From contig NZ_CP065938.1 in NCBI RefSeq assembly GCF_025232395.1, positions 248,001-312,000 on the forward strand: a stretch of 64,000 bases of DNA. The letters run 5' to 3'. The DNA is from Taurinivorans muris (GTDB lineage: Bacteria > Desulfobacterota > Desulfovibrionia > Desulfovibrionales > Desulfovibrionaceae). Under the pieces are notes generated by a model that was given only the letters and a program-made list of their open reading frames with translations, ran no database searches and was not told the DNA's origin. Within the stretch, counting starts at the first letter, position 1; every line of letters starts with the position of its first letter. The position numbers were made by a program, and so were the translations under genes. Shown here piece after piece: positions 7,735 through 16,775 of this stretch.

Positions 7735-9261
7735 ATGAAGAAAACAGATATTAGAAATATTGCTTTACTGGCACCTGTTTTATATTTGTATTTAAATATA
7801 TTTTTATGGTCTAAGAATGTGTCCATGTTCAGTGTTACTGAATTAATATGTTCTTTGGGAGCAATTTTTGTTCTTTCTGCTTTATGCTATTTTATTTTTT
7901 ATTATTTGTTTTCATTTTTTTCTGCAACAGTACAAAATGTTAAGCGGTTAAAACTTGGCATGGGTGTTTTTGTCGGTGTTTTCACCGGGATAATCTGCAA
8001 CTTTTTCTTTTTAAGGACTTTGTTTTATCCTCATCATCATATCGCCATGTATGTTTTGATGGTATGCATAGCTTTAATTGTTTATTTTAATCTTGCTGCC
8101 TATTTTGTAAAATTCAGTTATGTTTTGCTGTTGATTGCTTCTTGCGGTTTTGTGTATAATTCTTATAAAAATTTTAGTTCAGTTATTGAAGATACGGATA
8201 AATATCTTGTGGAATTTAAAGATAAGCCCAATATTTACATGATATGGCTGGAATCTTTTCATGGAGCCAGAACTCTGAAAGATGTTTATGACGTAGATGT
8301 CAGTCCATTAACAAAATTTTTGGAAGAAAATAAATTTACCGTTTGCGAGAATATGTATTCAGGGTATCTTTATACGTTAGGCTCTATGGTTGATTTGTTT
8401 AGTTTAGGCACTGTTAATCCAAGTGATTATGCAACCGGTTTCTATGATGTCAGAACCGTACTTCGCAGATTGCTTGGAGGAGGAGCCGGCAATAATGTAT
8501 TAAAAGTATTAAAACATAACGGTTATATTACCAACGTAATGGTTGGCGGATTTTATTATTTTCATGCGAAAGAAAAATATTTGGATTATGCACCTGTTGA
8601 TTTATACGACAAGATCAACGGAGGATATCTTCGTCCGTGTTATGCTTTTACCAAGTATTGTGAAAATATTCCTCGGTTCGGTTTATGGTTTATGAAGACT
8701 TTGACAACTCAAATCGATGAAATGCAGAAATTAAAAAAGCCTTATTTTTTAGCTGTAAAATATGATAAGATTTATCATGTCGGCAGTGGGTTTCCATCAG
8801 AAGAAGCTAGGTTGGAATGGATAAAATCAGGTGCGGACGGATACGTAGAAGGTGCCAGGGAAAGTGTTTTTATTCTTCAGAAAGTGATTTCGACAATTAT
8901 TGAAAAAGATCCTAATGCGATAATTGTAATGTTAGGCGATCACGGGGCAAGAACATATTTGGATCTTGATTTAGTGGAGGCATTGAAAAACAACACTATT
9001 CAATTGAGTGAGTATGCGGATGATTTCTTTAATGTTTATGGGGCTGTTCGGCTGCCTGAACAGTATGAAAAATTTTCTTTTGACGATAAAGACGGTTATA
9101 TAAATCATCGGAATATCTTTGTGCATATTTTTTCTTTGTTAGCCCAAGATCCGGAATATTTAAAATTGCGGGAAATATCTGTATCAAATAAAGGTAAATG
9201 GGATTTGGTTATAAATGGAGTTGTGAATAAAGATTTCAATAAGCAACATATGGAAAAATGA
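7735..9261 (+). CDS. LTA-synthase-like membrane phosphotransferase (alkaline phosphatase superfamily)
   Basis: A 508-residue protein with about five N-terminal membrane helices (residues 10-150) and a large extracytoplasmic domain. That domain starts with NIYMIWLESF (a metal-ligand Glu, as in lipoteichoic acid and phosphoethanolamine transferases) and has a Thr in YLYTLGS that is a candidate nucleophile. Near the end is IIVMLGDHGART, the Asp-His metal site of the superfamily. These enzymes move phosphoglycerol or phosphoethanolamine from phospholipid to a glycan; the acceptor here is unknown. It sits directly behind the methyltransferase with no gap, supporting a joint role in modifying a surface polymer. 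Confidence 0.75.
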   Translation: MKKTDIRNIALLAPVLYLYLNIFLWSKNVSMFSVTELICSLGAIFVLSALCYFIFYYLFSFFSATVQNVKRLKLGMGVFVGVFTGIICNFFFLRTLFYPHHHIAMYVLMVCIALIVYFNLAAYFVKFSYVLLLIASCGFVYNSYKNFSSVIEDTDKYLVEFKDKPNIYMIWLESFHGARTLKDVYDVDVSPLTKFLEENKFTVCENMYSGYLYTLGSMVDLFSLGTVNPSDYATGFYDVRTVLRRLLGGGAGNNVLKVLKHNGYITNVMVGGFYYFHAKEKYLDYAPVDLYDKINGGYLRPCYAFTKYCENIPRFGLWFMKTLTTQIDEMQKLKKPYFLAVKYDKIYHVGSGFPSEEARLEWIKSGADGYVEGARESVFILQKVISTIIEKDPNAIIVMLGDHGARTYLDLDLVEALKNNTIQLSEYADDFFNVYGAVRLPEQYEKFSFDDKDGYINHRNIFVHIFSLLAQDPEYLKLREISVSNKGKWDLVINGVVNKDFNKQHMEK

Positions 9262-9296
9262 TAACCAGTTAGGAAAAATCCTAATTTATGGATTTA

Positions 9297-9338
9297 CCCT
9301 GTTTATTGGTTGATATATTCCCAATAAACGGGGTTTTT
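9297..9338 (+). terminator. Rho-independent terminator of the envelope module
   Basis: Arms CCCTGTTTATTGG and CCAATAAACGGGG around an 11-base loop, followed by a run of T. Confidence 0.85.
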
Positions 9339-9516
9339 CAGTTAAATTGTTCTTTTGTTGAATTGGCAAGCCAAATGCGGCACTTTATAAAAAAAACACG
9401 CAAAAGAATTTTTCAGGCTGAATATTTTCCGAGGCGTTTGTTTATCCCATCCGGTTTTTTTATTTAATTTTTGTTGTGTTACTTTTGTTCAATCGGTTTG
9501 TTTTGGGGAAAACTCC

Positions 9517-9600
9517 TTTTAGCACAGCAGGTTGTGGATGAAAATGCGATTGGCGGACACATTCAGAAAAACTTAAGGCATATCAAGTAATATGCACTTC
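9517..9600. repeat. Relic of IS200-type right region
   Basis: About 60 bases align with the right flank of the 28.3-29.0 kb element: TTGTGGATGAAA, ATGCGATTGGC, ACACATTCA and CTTAAGGC occur in the same order and nearly the same spacing as at 28924-28981. No transposase remains. Confidence 0.65.
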
Positions 9601-9762
9601 AACGGTTTGATAAAACTATCTGCTTAGGAGGAGGGCTTTATTTTGAAATTGTGAAGTATGTTAAGATTGATATTTGTTTTGTTGATGATGTTATTTTATT
9701 TAACAATTTTTTTTGCGTAGCAGGAAATACGTTGTGAGTATGAAAAAATATTTGGATTTAAC

Positions 9763-9789
9763 TTGACAAGAGGAATAATTGCATATAAT
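9763..9789 (+). promoter_or_regulatory. Promoter of tRNA-fMet
   Basis: TTGACA (9763-9768), 15-base spacer, TATAAT (9784-9789), 16 bases before the tRNA. Confidence 0.75.
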
Positions 9790-9805
9790 ATCTTTAATAC
9801 ATTGA

Positions 9806-9882
9806 CGCGGGGTGGAGCAGCTTGGTAGCTCGTCGGGCTCATAACCCGAAGGCCGTAGGTTCAAATCCTGCCCCCGCCACCA
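9806..9882 (+). tRNA. tRNA-fMet (CAT), initiator
   Basis: Complete cloverleaf with encoded CCA. The anticodon loop is CTCATAA, flanked by the three G-C pairs (GGG/CCC) typical of initiator tRNA. The first acceptor position is an unpaired C1 opposite C72 by my reading, consistent with an initiator, which lacks a 1-72 pair. The T stem is GTAGG/CCTGC with TTCAAAT. Confidence 0.95.
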
Positions 9883-9911
9883 AGAAAAAATTTTTTCTGA
9901 TAGCAATATTT

Positions 9912-9946
9912 AAAACTCCATAACGTGTTCCTTTATGGAGTTTTTA
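9912..9946 (+). terminator. Terminator of tRNA-fMet
   Basis: AAAACTCCATA / TATGGAGTTTT stem followed by T residues. Confidence 0.8.
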
Positions 9947-10237
9947 TATTTAAGCTCAAAGATAAGAAAAATTATTTATTTTTATCTTATTCTCATCAAG
10001 ACCTGCAAATTGGAAATGTTCGTTGTAGAACTGTAACCTTTTTTAGAACCATATTTGTTTGATTTCGGTATGGTATCAACAAAGGGGGGCTGCTTTTTTA
10101 GGGCAGTATGTTTTTTTAGCTGTCACGCTTTGATTATGTGATTAACCGGATTAATATTTCTATTGACTAATTGGCGTTGAAAATGTACAAAAGTTATTCA
10201 GTTATCTGTGTTAAATTTATATGGAGTGTGTAAAAGC
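9947..10237. other. Leader region of the amino-acid ABC genes
   Basis: AT-rich. Contains an AT-only near-palindrome at about 9957-9991 (AAGATAAG...CTTATC arms) and a GGGCTGC...GGCAGT imperfect hairpin near 10086. No recognisable riboswitch and no confident promoter. Confidence 0.4.
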
Positions 10238-11047
10238 ATGGAACATTCCACTGAAATGCAGGAAGAGCAACAGGCTCCTCTTATTTTTACAGAAGGTCCC
10301 GCACCTATTATCAAGACAAAAAATCAAATTTTTACAGCTTGGTCTATTGCTTTTCTTGGGGCTGTCGGAATTTTGGTGGGGCTGTGTTTATACAAGCCTG
10401 AAACCTATTGGGAGATTATGCTTTTTATTCCCGACGGGCTCTATATAACATTTAAAATAACGATTATTTCCATTTTGTTTGCCGTTCCCATCGGTTTCAT
10501 TACTGGGCTCGGACGGCTTGCAAAAAACAGGTTTATCAATACCATTGCTTCCATTTATGTGGAAATTATCCGCGGTATTCCGCTTTTAATGCAATTATTT
10601 TACATATATTACGCACTTGGAAGCATTTTAAAAGTTTCTCCGACTGTGGCGGCGGTTTCTTCCTTGAGCTTTTGTTTCGGCGCATATATGGGGGAAGTTT
10701 TCAGAGCGGGTATTTTATCCATTTCCAAGGGGCAAACTGAAGCCGCCCGTTCTTTGGGATTTAACAAAACGCAGACCATGTTTTTGGTTATTTTGCCGCA
10801 AGCTTTGAAAACCATTATTCCGCCTATCGGCAACGAATGCATTGCCTTACTGAAAGATACTTCTCTTGTTTCTGTCATTGCTGTTGCTGATGTTTTGCGT
10901 CGCGGCCGCGAATATGCGACCAGTACCTTTGAATATTTTGAAACCTATACGATAATCGCTCTTATTTACCTTATTATCACGCTTTTGCTTTCAAAAGGTA
11001 TGAGCATTATTGAATGGAGATTATCCCATTATGACAAATCCCGTTAA
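10238..11047 (+). CDS. Polar amino-acid ABC transporter permease (HisM/GlnP family)
   Basis: Inner-membrane permease of about 269 residues. A short N-terminal cytoplasmic stretch is followed by one helix (residues 25-50), then the standard domain beginning [18 protein letters not shown]. The EAA loop reads [32 protein letters not shown], which couples to the ATPase and is characteristic of the polar amino-acid family. I start at ATG 10238 behind GGAGTG; the GTG at 10208 lacks a ribosome site. The ATPase gene overlaps its end by 17 bases. No substrate-binding protein gene lies nearby, so the ligand is unknown and the binding protein must be elsewhere. Confidence 0.85.
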   Translation: MEHSTEMQEEQQAPLIFTEGPAPIIKTKNQIFTAWSIAFLGAVGILVGLCLYKPETYWEIMLFIPDGLYITFKITIISILFAVPIGFITGLGRLAKNRFINTIASIYVEIIRGIPLLMQLFYIYYALGSILKVSPTVAAVSSLSFCFGAYMGEVFRAGILSISKGQTEAARSLGFNKTQTMFLVILPQALKTIIPPIGNECIALLKDTSLVSVIAVADVLRRGREYATSTFEYFETYTIIALIYLIITLLLSKGMSIIEWRLSHYDKSR

Positions 11048-11807
11048 TTCATACAGCGCTTTGGCTGCACCCGATTTAGACGCTGCCATATCCATGCGCG
11101 GCGTGTGGAAACTTTATGGTGATGTGGTTGCCCTTAAAGATTTGAATTTAGATGTGCAGAAAGGCGAAAAGGTTGTTATTATCGGTCCTTCCGGTTCCGG
11201 CAAGTCAACGGCGCTGAGAACTATCAACAGACTGGAAGATATTCATTTAGGGCAGATTTATATTGACGGAAAAGATATTTGCGATAAGAAGAATGACATA
11301 AATCTCATGCGTCAAAATGTGGGAATGGTTTTTCAGAATTTCAACCTTTTTCCGCATATGGATGTGATGAAAAATTTGATTATCGCCCCTATGAAATTGC
11401 GTAAGATTTCCAAAAGCGAGGCGGAAGACAGGGCTTTATTCCTCTTGAAAAAAGTCGGACTGGCGGATAAGGTGAAAGCGTATCCTTCCCAATTATCCGG
11501 CGGACAGCAGCAGCGTGTCGCCATTGCAAGGGCTTTGGCGATGCAGCCTAATATCATGCTTTTTGATGAGCCGACCTCTGCGCTTGATCCGGAAATGATC
11601 GGGGAAGTGCTCGACGTTATGGTAAACCTTGCCAAAGAAGGCATGACAATGGTTGTTGTCACCCACGAAATGGGTTTTGCCCGTCAAGTTGCCGATAGGG
11701 TGATTTTTATGGACCAAGGCGTTATTTTGGAACAAGGCGCTCCTTTGCAGGTATTTGATTACCCGCAAAATCCGCGTTTACAGCAATTTTTGAAGCAGAT
11801 TTTATAA
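11031..11807 (+). CDS. Polar amino-acid ABC transporter ATP-binding protein (GlnQ/HisP-like)
   Basis: ATPase of about 258 residues with Walker [11 protein letters not shown]-loop FQNFNLFPH, signature LSGGQQQR, Walker [13 protein letters not shown] and H-loop VVTHEMGF. The [20 protein letters not shown] pattern and length fit the PAAT family and match the upstream permease. There are about 25 extra N-terminal residues before the usual domain start. ATG 11031 is preferred to 11010 because of the TGGAGA ahead of it; it overlaps the permease gene, giving translational coupling. A terminator follows at 11868. Confidence 0.88.
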   Translation: MTNPVNSYSALAAPDLDAAISMRGVWKLYGDVVALKDLNLDVQKGEKVVIIGPSGSGKSTALRTINRLEDIHLGQIYIDGKDICDKKNDINLMRQNVGMVFQNFNLFPHMDVMKNLIIAPMKLRKISKSEAEDRALFLLKKVGLADKVKAYPSQLSGGQQQRVAIARALAMQPNIMLFDEPTSALDPEMIGEVLDVMVNLAKEGMTMVVVTHEMGFARQVADRVIFMDQGVILEQGAPLQVFDYPQNPRLQQFLKQIL

Positions 11808-11867
11808 TTTTAGTTGTTTTTTTGCGGGGGAAATTATTTTCCCTTAAAATTTCTTATTAAATCAAGC

Positions 11868-11900
11868 AAGGCAGGTATTTTTGAAAAATGCCTGCCTTTT
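11868..11900 (+). terminator. Terminator of the amino-acid ABC genes
   Basis: AAGGCAGGTATTTTT / AAAAATGCCTGCCTT stem (one T/G position) followed by TTT. Confidence 0.8.
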
Positions 11901-11914
11901 GTTGCTTCACCCCC

Positions 11915-11938
11915 AAAAACCACCTGCTAAGCAAATGG
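11915..11938. repeat. Possible degenerate IS200-type end hairpin
   Basis: AAAAACCACCTGCTAAGCAAATGG resembles the right-end hairpin at 29014-29037 (AAAACCACCCGCTCAGCGGGTGG) with several changes in the 3' arm. Weak, but it again lies just after a terminator. Confidence 0.25.
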
Positions 11939-12008
11939 ATTTATTGCTGAATAACGTATGCATTTTCATACCTGCAAGTTCTGCGGGATTTTTTTATTTT
12001 TGGAATGG

Positions 12009-12035
12009 AAAAGGGGGAAAATGAGCTTTTCCCCC
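12009..12035 (-). terminator. Terminator of adhE
   Basis: On the - strand: GGGGGAAAA, short loop, TTTTCCCCC, then TTTT. Confidence 0.75.
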
Positions 12036-12074
12036 AAGTTTTTGATGTGTCGGACTGGTTAAGATTGAAACATA

Positions 12075-14651
12075 TTATTTCTTTTCACCATAATAAGCAT
12101 TGAGGTACATTTGTTTTATTTCGCTCATAAGCGGGTAGCGCGGATTTGCTCCCGTGCATTGGTCGTTGAATGCTTCCTCAACCATTTTATCAAGCTTTGC
12201 AAGGAAGGTCTCTTCTTTAATGTCATATTCCCTGATACTTGCTTTGATACCGATATTGGTTTTTAATTCGTTGATACGTTTGATAAGGGCTTCGATTTTT
12301 TGTTCCGTGCTGTCTTTTACAGCGCAAAGTCCCATAAGTTCGGAGATTTTTGCATAGCGTTCCGATGCGTTCGGATGGTCATATTGGGAAAATGCCGCCA
12401 TTTTATTGGGTTTGTCGGTTGCATTGAACCGTATGCTTTCTTCAAGCATCAACGCATTTGCAATGCCATGCGGCAGGTGGAAGTTTGAACCCAGCTTATG
12501 CGCCATGGAATGGCAAACACCAAGGAAAGCATTTGCAAACGCCATGCCTGCCAGACAGGAAGCATTCGCCATGCGTTCTTTTTCGTAAATTGCATTGGCT
12601 CCCTCTTTGACCGATTTTTCCAAATTGTCAAAGACAAGGCGGATGGCTTCAAGAGCAAGCGGGCTTGTATATTCTGTCGCCATAATTGAAACATACGCTT
12701 CAATGGCATGTGTCAATACGTCAATGCCGGACGCGGCGGTCAACCCCTTAGGCATGGAAAGCATAAGTTCAGGGTCGACAATGGCGACATCGGCAGTGAG
12801 CTCATAGTCTGCAAGGGGATATTTTATCCCTGACTGTTCGTCGGTGATGACGGCAAAAGGCGTAACTTCCGAACCGGTTCCGGCAGAGGTCGCCACGCAC
12901 CAAAGTCCGGCTTTAATGCCCAGCTTCGGAAAATCGACGATACGTTTTCTTATATCCATGAACGTCATTGCCAAATCGATGAAGTTCGTGTTCGGATATT
13001 CATAAAGCACACGCATGATTTTCGCCGCATCAATGGCTGAACCGCCGCCTAAGGCGATAATCACATCCGGTTCAAATTCCAAAAGCATTTTTGCGCCTTG
13101 GCGGACAATGGCGAGGGTCGGGTCGGCCTCAACATCGGAGTAAATCCTGTATTGGATATGCAAGTCTTCCAAAACTTTTGTGATGTGATCCGTATAGCCG
13201 AGCTGCGCCAATTGTTTGTCGGTAACAATAACAGCACGTTTTTTGCCGGCAAGCTCTTTCAGGGCAATGGGCAGACAGCCGAATTTAAAGTACACTTTTT
13301 GAGGAATTTTGAACCATAACATATTATCCCTTCTTTTAGCTACTGTTTTGATATTCAATAAGTGTTTGATACCGACGTTTTCCGATACGCTGTTGCCGCC
13401 CCATGAGCCGCAGCCCAAGGTCAAAGACGGCGCAATATCGAAGTTATACAAGTCCCCGATGCCGCCATGGGAGGAAGGTGAATTGATGAGAATGCGGCCG
13501 GTTTTCATGGTGCGGGCGAAACGGGAAACGGTTTCTTTTTCTTTGATGTCATCAATATACAGTCCGCATGTATGTCCGGGACCGCCCTGCTTAACTAAAA
13601 TTTCTGCCTTCGCAAGGGCGTTGTCAAAGGAAGAAGCCTGATACATGGCGAGCACGGGAGAAAGTTTTTCATGGGCGAACGGTTCTGACAAATCCGTTGA
13701 TTCAACTTCGCCAATCAGAACTTTCGCTTCTTCCGGCACGTCAATTCCTGCCATTTTTGCAATGGTATGGGCGCGTTGTCCGACAATGTCTGCATTCAAT
13801 GCGCCTTTTTCATTCAATATGATGCTGCGGACTTTTTGTATTTCCTTGTTATTGAGGATATACGCTCCGCGAAGAGCAAATTCTTCTTTCACTTTTTTAT
13901 AGATTTCAGAATGAACGATGACGGATTGTTCGGAAGCGCAAATCATGCCGTTGTCAAAGGTTTTTGACACCAAAATGGAGCTGACGGCAAGTTGGATGTC
14001 CGCACTTTTGTCAATAATGACAGGTGTATTGCCGGAACCGACACCGACGGCAGGCGTGCCGGAAGAATAAGCCGCTTTCACCATGCCCGGTCCGCCTGTC
14101 GCCAAAATGAGGTCGGCGGAACGCATAAGTTCTTGGGTGTCTTCAAGAGTGGGATTTTCTATCCAAGCGATGATATTTTTGGGGGCTCCCGCTTCTACTG
14201 CGGCATCCAAAACAAGTTTTGCCGCTGCGATGGTGCAGTGTTTTGCGCGCGGATGAGGAGAGAAAATAATCGCATTTCTTGTTTTCAAGGCGATAAGCGC
14301 TTTAAAAATAACTGTCGATGTAGGATTTGTTGTCGGAATTACGCCGCCGATAACGCCTACCGGTTCCGCAATCCTGACTGTGCCGAAACTTGTGTTTTCA
14401 TCAATAACGCCGCAGGTTTTGGAATTTTTATAGGCATTATAAATGTATTCCGAAGCGAAGTGGTTTTTAATGACTTTGTCTTCCTCTATTCCCATGCCGG
14501 TTTCCTGTACGGCAAGCTTTGCCAAAGGAATGCGGGCATGGTTTGCGGCAAGTGCCGCTTCACGGAAAATTTTGTCAACCTGTTCCTGGCTGAACCCGCT
14601 ATATTTTTTTTGAGCTTCGCGAACCGATGTGAATGTTTCTTGTAACGTCAT
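12075..14651 (-). CDS. adhE: Bifunctional acetaldehyde-CoA / alcohol dehydrogenase
   Basis: Converts acetyl-CoA to acetaldehyde and on to ethanol (or the reverse), recycling NAD in fermentation. The 858 residues comprise an N-terminal CoA-acylating aldehyde dehydrogenase domain (about 1-440, catalytic Cys238 in FDNGMICAS) and a C-terminal iron-dependent alcohol dehydrogenase (about 450-858). The latter shows GGGSAIDAAK, SAGTGSEVTPFAV, DVLTHAIEAYVS and the iron-ligand segment HSMAHKLGSNFHLPHG. E. coli AdhE is 891 residues, so length is normal. The start is preceded by AAGGA. The symporter gene lies upstream on the same strand, but a terminator separates them, so adhE should have its own promoter near 14660-14740. 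Confidence 0.96.
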   Translation of the reverse strand: MTLQETFTSVREAQKKYSGFSQEQVDKIFREAALAANHARIPLAKLAVQETGMGIEEDKVIKNHFASEYIYNAYKNSKTCGVIDENTSFGTVRIAEPVGVIGGVIPTTNPTSTVIFKALIALKTRNAIIFSPHPRAKHCTIAAAKLVLDAAVEAGAPKNIIAWIENPTLEDTQELMRSADLILATGGPGMVKAAYSSGTPAVGVGSGNTPVIIDKSADIQLAVSSILVSKTFDNGMICASEQSVIVHSEIYKKVKEEFALRGAYILNNKEIQKVRSIILNEKGALNADIVGQRAHTIAKMAGIDVPEEAKVLIGEVESTDLSEPFAHEKLSPVLAMYQASSFDNALAKAEILVKQGGPGHTCGLYIDDIKEKETVSRFARTMKTGRILINSPSSHGGIGDLYNFDIAPSLTLGCGSWGGNSVSENVGIKHLLNIKTVAKRRDNMLWFKIPQKVYFKFGCLPIALKELAGKKRAVIVTDKQLAQLGYTDHITKVLEDLHIQYRIYSDVEADPTLAIVRQGAKMLLEFEPDVIIALGGGSAIDAAKIMRVLYEYPNTNFIDLAMTFMDIRKRIVDFPKLGIKAGLWCVATSAGTGSEVTPFAVITDEQSGIKYPLADYELTADVAIVDPELMLSMPKGLTAASGIDVLTHAIEAYVSIMATEYTSPLALEAIRLVFDNLEKSVKEGANAIYEKERMANASCLAGMAFANAFLGVCHSMAHKLGSNFHLPHGIANALMLEESIRFNATDKPNKMAAFSQYDHPNASERYAKISELMGLCAVKDSTEQKIEALIKRINELKTNIGIKASIREYDIKEETFLAKLDKMVEEAFNDQCTGANPRYPLMSEIKQMYLNAYYGEKK

Positions 14652-14742
14652 GTCTTTTTCCTTGTTAGAGGGTTATAAAACTGTTTTGTGAATATAATCA
14701 CAATATAGTTGTTTTTAAAAATAAAGCAAGCTTTTTTAATAA

Positions 14743-14774
14743 GAAAAAAAGGAAAATTCCGAAGAATTTTCCTT
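14743..14774 (-). terminator. Terminator of the Na+:alanine symporter gene
   Basis: On the - strand: AAGGAAAATTC, TTCG tetraloop, GAATTTTCCTT, then a T tract. A perfect 11-pair stem with a stabilising loop. Confidence 0.88.
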
Positions 14775-14781
14775 ACATGTT

Positions 14782-16218
14782 TTATTTTGTACGATGCGGG
14801 CGGGGTAAACGGCCGTGCAGGATTTGCTTCCAATGGGGATGCCCCATTTCTTCCGATTCGTCAAAGGAAGGAACAGTGCCGTCTTTCTTGTATTTTTCAA
14901 CAAGTTTGAGGATGACAGGGCTGAGCAGGAGAATGCCTGTCAAGTTCGGAATTGCCATAAGGGCGTTTGCGCAGTCTGAAATAAGCCAGATAACGTCCAA
15001 CTGCGAGATTGCCCCGACCGGAACCAAGATAACGTAAGCATAGCGGAAATAGCGTATGGATTTTTCCCCGAATAGGTATATGCAGCAGCGCTCACCGTAT
15101 AAGCTCCAGCTTAAGATTGTGGTGAATGCAAAAAACAGCAGACAGACGGTGACAATCTTATCTCCGTGGGGAATGGCGAAGCTGTAGGAAGCGGCGGCTA
15201 AGGTCGCGCCGTTCAATTGATCGGGTGAAGTCCACATTCCGGTAATGATGATGGTGAAGCCGGTCATGCTGCAAACGATGATGGTCGTGATGATGGTGTC
15301 GAGCATGCCGAAAATCGCTTGGTCGACAGCGCAGTCGTTGGTTGAGGCGGCATGCGCTATGGGGGCTGTGCCCAGTCCGGCTTCGTTTGAGAACACGCCG
15401 CGCGCCATGCCGTAGCGAATGGCGAGCATAATCGTGGAACCGGCAAAACCGCCTTGCACGGCAGTTCCTGTAAAAGCGTCCGAAACAATCATAAGTAAGA
15501 CGTCGAAAAATTTATCATAGTACATGATGAATACGGCAACGGAAATACCGATATAAAGAAATGCCATGAACGGGACGACTTTACTTGCAAAATCGCCAAT
15601 CCGTTTCACTCCGCCCAAAATGACTGTTCCCGCGATGAAGAATAAGGCAAGGGCGGTATATTCGGAAGGAATGCTGAAACTGCCTTTTAATGATTCCGCA
15701 ATGGTGTTTGACTGTATCATGTTTCCTGTGCCGAAGCAGGCAAGAATACAGAAGGCGCTGAACATGACGCTCAAAAATTTGAATTTGGACCCGAGCCCCC
15801 GTTCGATAAAGAACATTGAACCGCCGACATAGCTGCCGTTTGCTGTTTTTTCCCTATAATAAACAGAAAGCAAAATTTCACAGAATTTTGTCGTCATTCC
15901 GACAAGAGCGGTAATCCACATCCAAAACAACGCTCCGGGACCTCCCCAAAAAATAGCGGTTGCGACGCCGGCGATACTGCCCGTGCCGATAGTCCCCGCA
16001 AGGGCTGTCATCAAAGCGCTGAAAGGAGAAATCTCTCCGGAGCCGTTTCCTTTTTGGTTGCCGCCCATAATGCTTTTAAACGCAGTCGGAATATGGCGGA
16101 ACGTGAAAAATTTTAAACTGATTGTTAAATAAAGACCGACACCGATAAGCAGGACAAGCATGACAGGTCCCCAAACAAAGCCGCTCAATGCGCTGAGAAA
16201 ATTGATAAGCGTTTCCAT
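14782..16218 (-). CDS. Alanine/glycine:cation symporter family protein (AgcS/AlsT)
   Basis: Sodium-coupled amino-acid carrier of the AGCS family in the inner membrane, 478 residues with about 11 hydrophobic segments. Family hallmarks are the N-terminal GPVMLVLLIGVGLYLT, the GEISPFSALMTALAGTIGTGSIAGVATAI segment, GALFWMWITALVGMTTKF, and GVFSNEAGLGTAPIAHAA in the middle. ATG 16218 follows AAGGAAAAT. Alanine or glycine is the usual substrate; the exact one cannot be read from sequence. A terminator lies 8 bases past its stop, so it is monocistronic. Confidence 0.9.
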   Translation of the reverse strand: METLINFLSALSGFVWGPVMLVLLIGVGLYLTISLKFFTFRHIPTAFKSIMGGNQKGNGSGEISPFSALMTALAGTIGTGSIAGVATAIFWGGPGALFWMWITALVGMTTKFCEILLSVYYREKTANGSYVGGSMFFIERGLGSKFKFLSVMFSAFCILACFGTGNMIQSNTIAESLKGSFSIPSEYTALALFFIAGTVILGGVKRIGDFASKVVPFMAFLYIGISVAVFIMYYDKFFDVLLMIVSDAFTGTAVQGGFAGSTIMLAIRYGMARGVFSNEAGLGTAPIAHAASTNDCAVDQAIFGMLDTIITTIIVCSMTGFTIIITGMWTSPDQLNGATLAAASYSFAIPHGDKIVTVCLLFFAFTTILSWSLYGERCCIYLFGEKSIRYFRYAYVILVPVGAISQLDVIWLISDCANALMAIPNLTGILLLSPVILKLVEKYKKDGTVPSFDESEEMGHPHWKQILHGRLPRPHRTK

Positions 16219-16775
16219 AAATTTTCCTTAAATTTTTTATTCACTTTTCCCATAATATCATAATACGGAAAGGTTTTCCAAGGAAAAATTCCGGCTTTTC
16301 AAGGTATCGGAAGAGTGCTGTTTTCCAACATATTGTTTTAAAAAATAATTGAAAATCCATACCTGTTTTTTTGTAATGAAAAAATGAAGTAAAAATTTAA
16401 TTAATGCATGCATAATTGTTTCAATATGGTAATTTTAGGCAATTTTTATTGTGTTTCACATCATTTTGTTTAAAATTTTGTTAATTATGAAAACAAAGAA
16501 TAAACAACAAAATATGCAAAAATGCTATTTGTTAAAATTGGTAAATTAAAATAACAAATAAAATCAATATATTTAATGGTAATGGTCTAAGGTGTTTTCT
16601 GGGAATGTATTACAAAAATGTAAAATTTTTATTCTTGAATTTTTGAAAAAGTATCTGTATTATTAAAATAATGTAAATAAAACCGAATGTTGCAGATAGA
16701 AAAATGAAAAACAAGTTATATTTGCATTGTTTTAAAAGAGAATTTTTTAAAGAAACGGTTAAAAGCGAGGTAGGC
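16219..16775. other. AT-rich intergenic gap between divergent genes
   Basis: No gene. Must hold the promoters of the symporter (-) and EVE-domain gene (+). It contains a 22-base segment (16426-16447) that recurs exactly upstream of the CMD-cupin gene at 53323. An ATTGTGtttCACAT half-palindrome lies near 16449. The upstream in-frame ATG at 16704 is judged not to be the EVE gene start. Confidence 0.5.
16426..16447. repeat. 22-base intergenic repeat, copy 1
   Basis: ATGGTAATTTTAGGCAATTTTT-type segment (22 identical bases) shared with 53323-53344. Both copies are in the non-coding space between divergent genes. Confidence 0.6.

Larger units (their letters stand above)
9262..9762. other. Intergenic gap with terminator and IS200 right-end relic
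   Basis: After the terminator at 9297 and an IS relic at about 9517-9600, the rest is AT-rich with no supportable ORF. The - strand ORF that crosses the tRNA is a shadow. Confidence 0.6.

Noticed and set aside
13992-14645. 217-residue + strand ORF opposite adhE
   Set aside because: Lies wholly within adhE, Cys/Arg-rich antisense translation without family.
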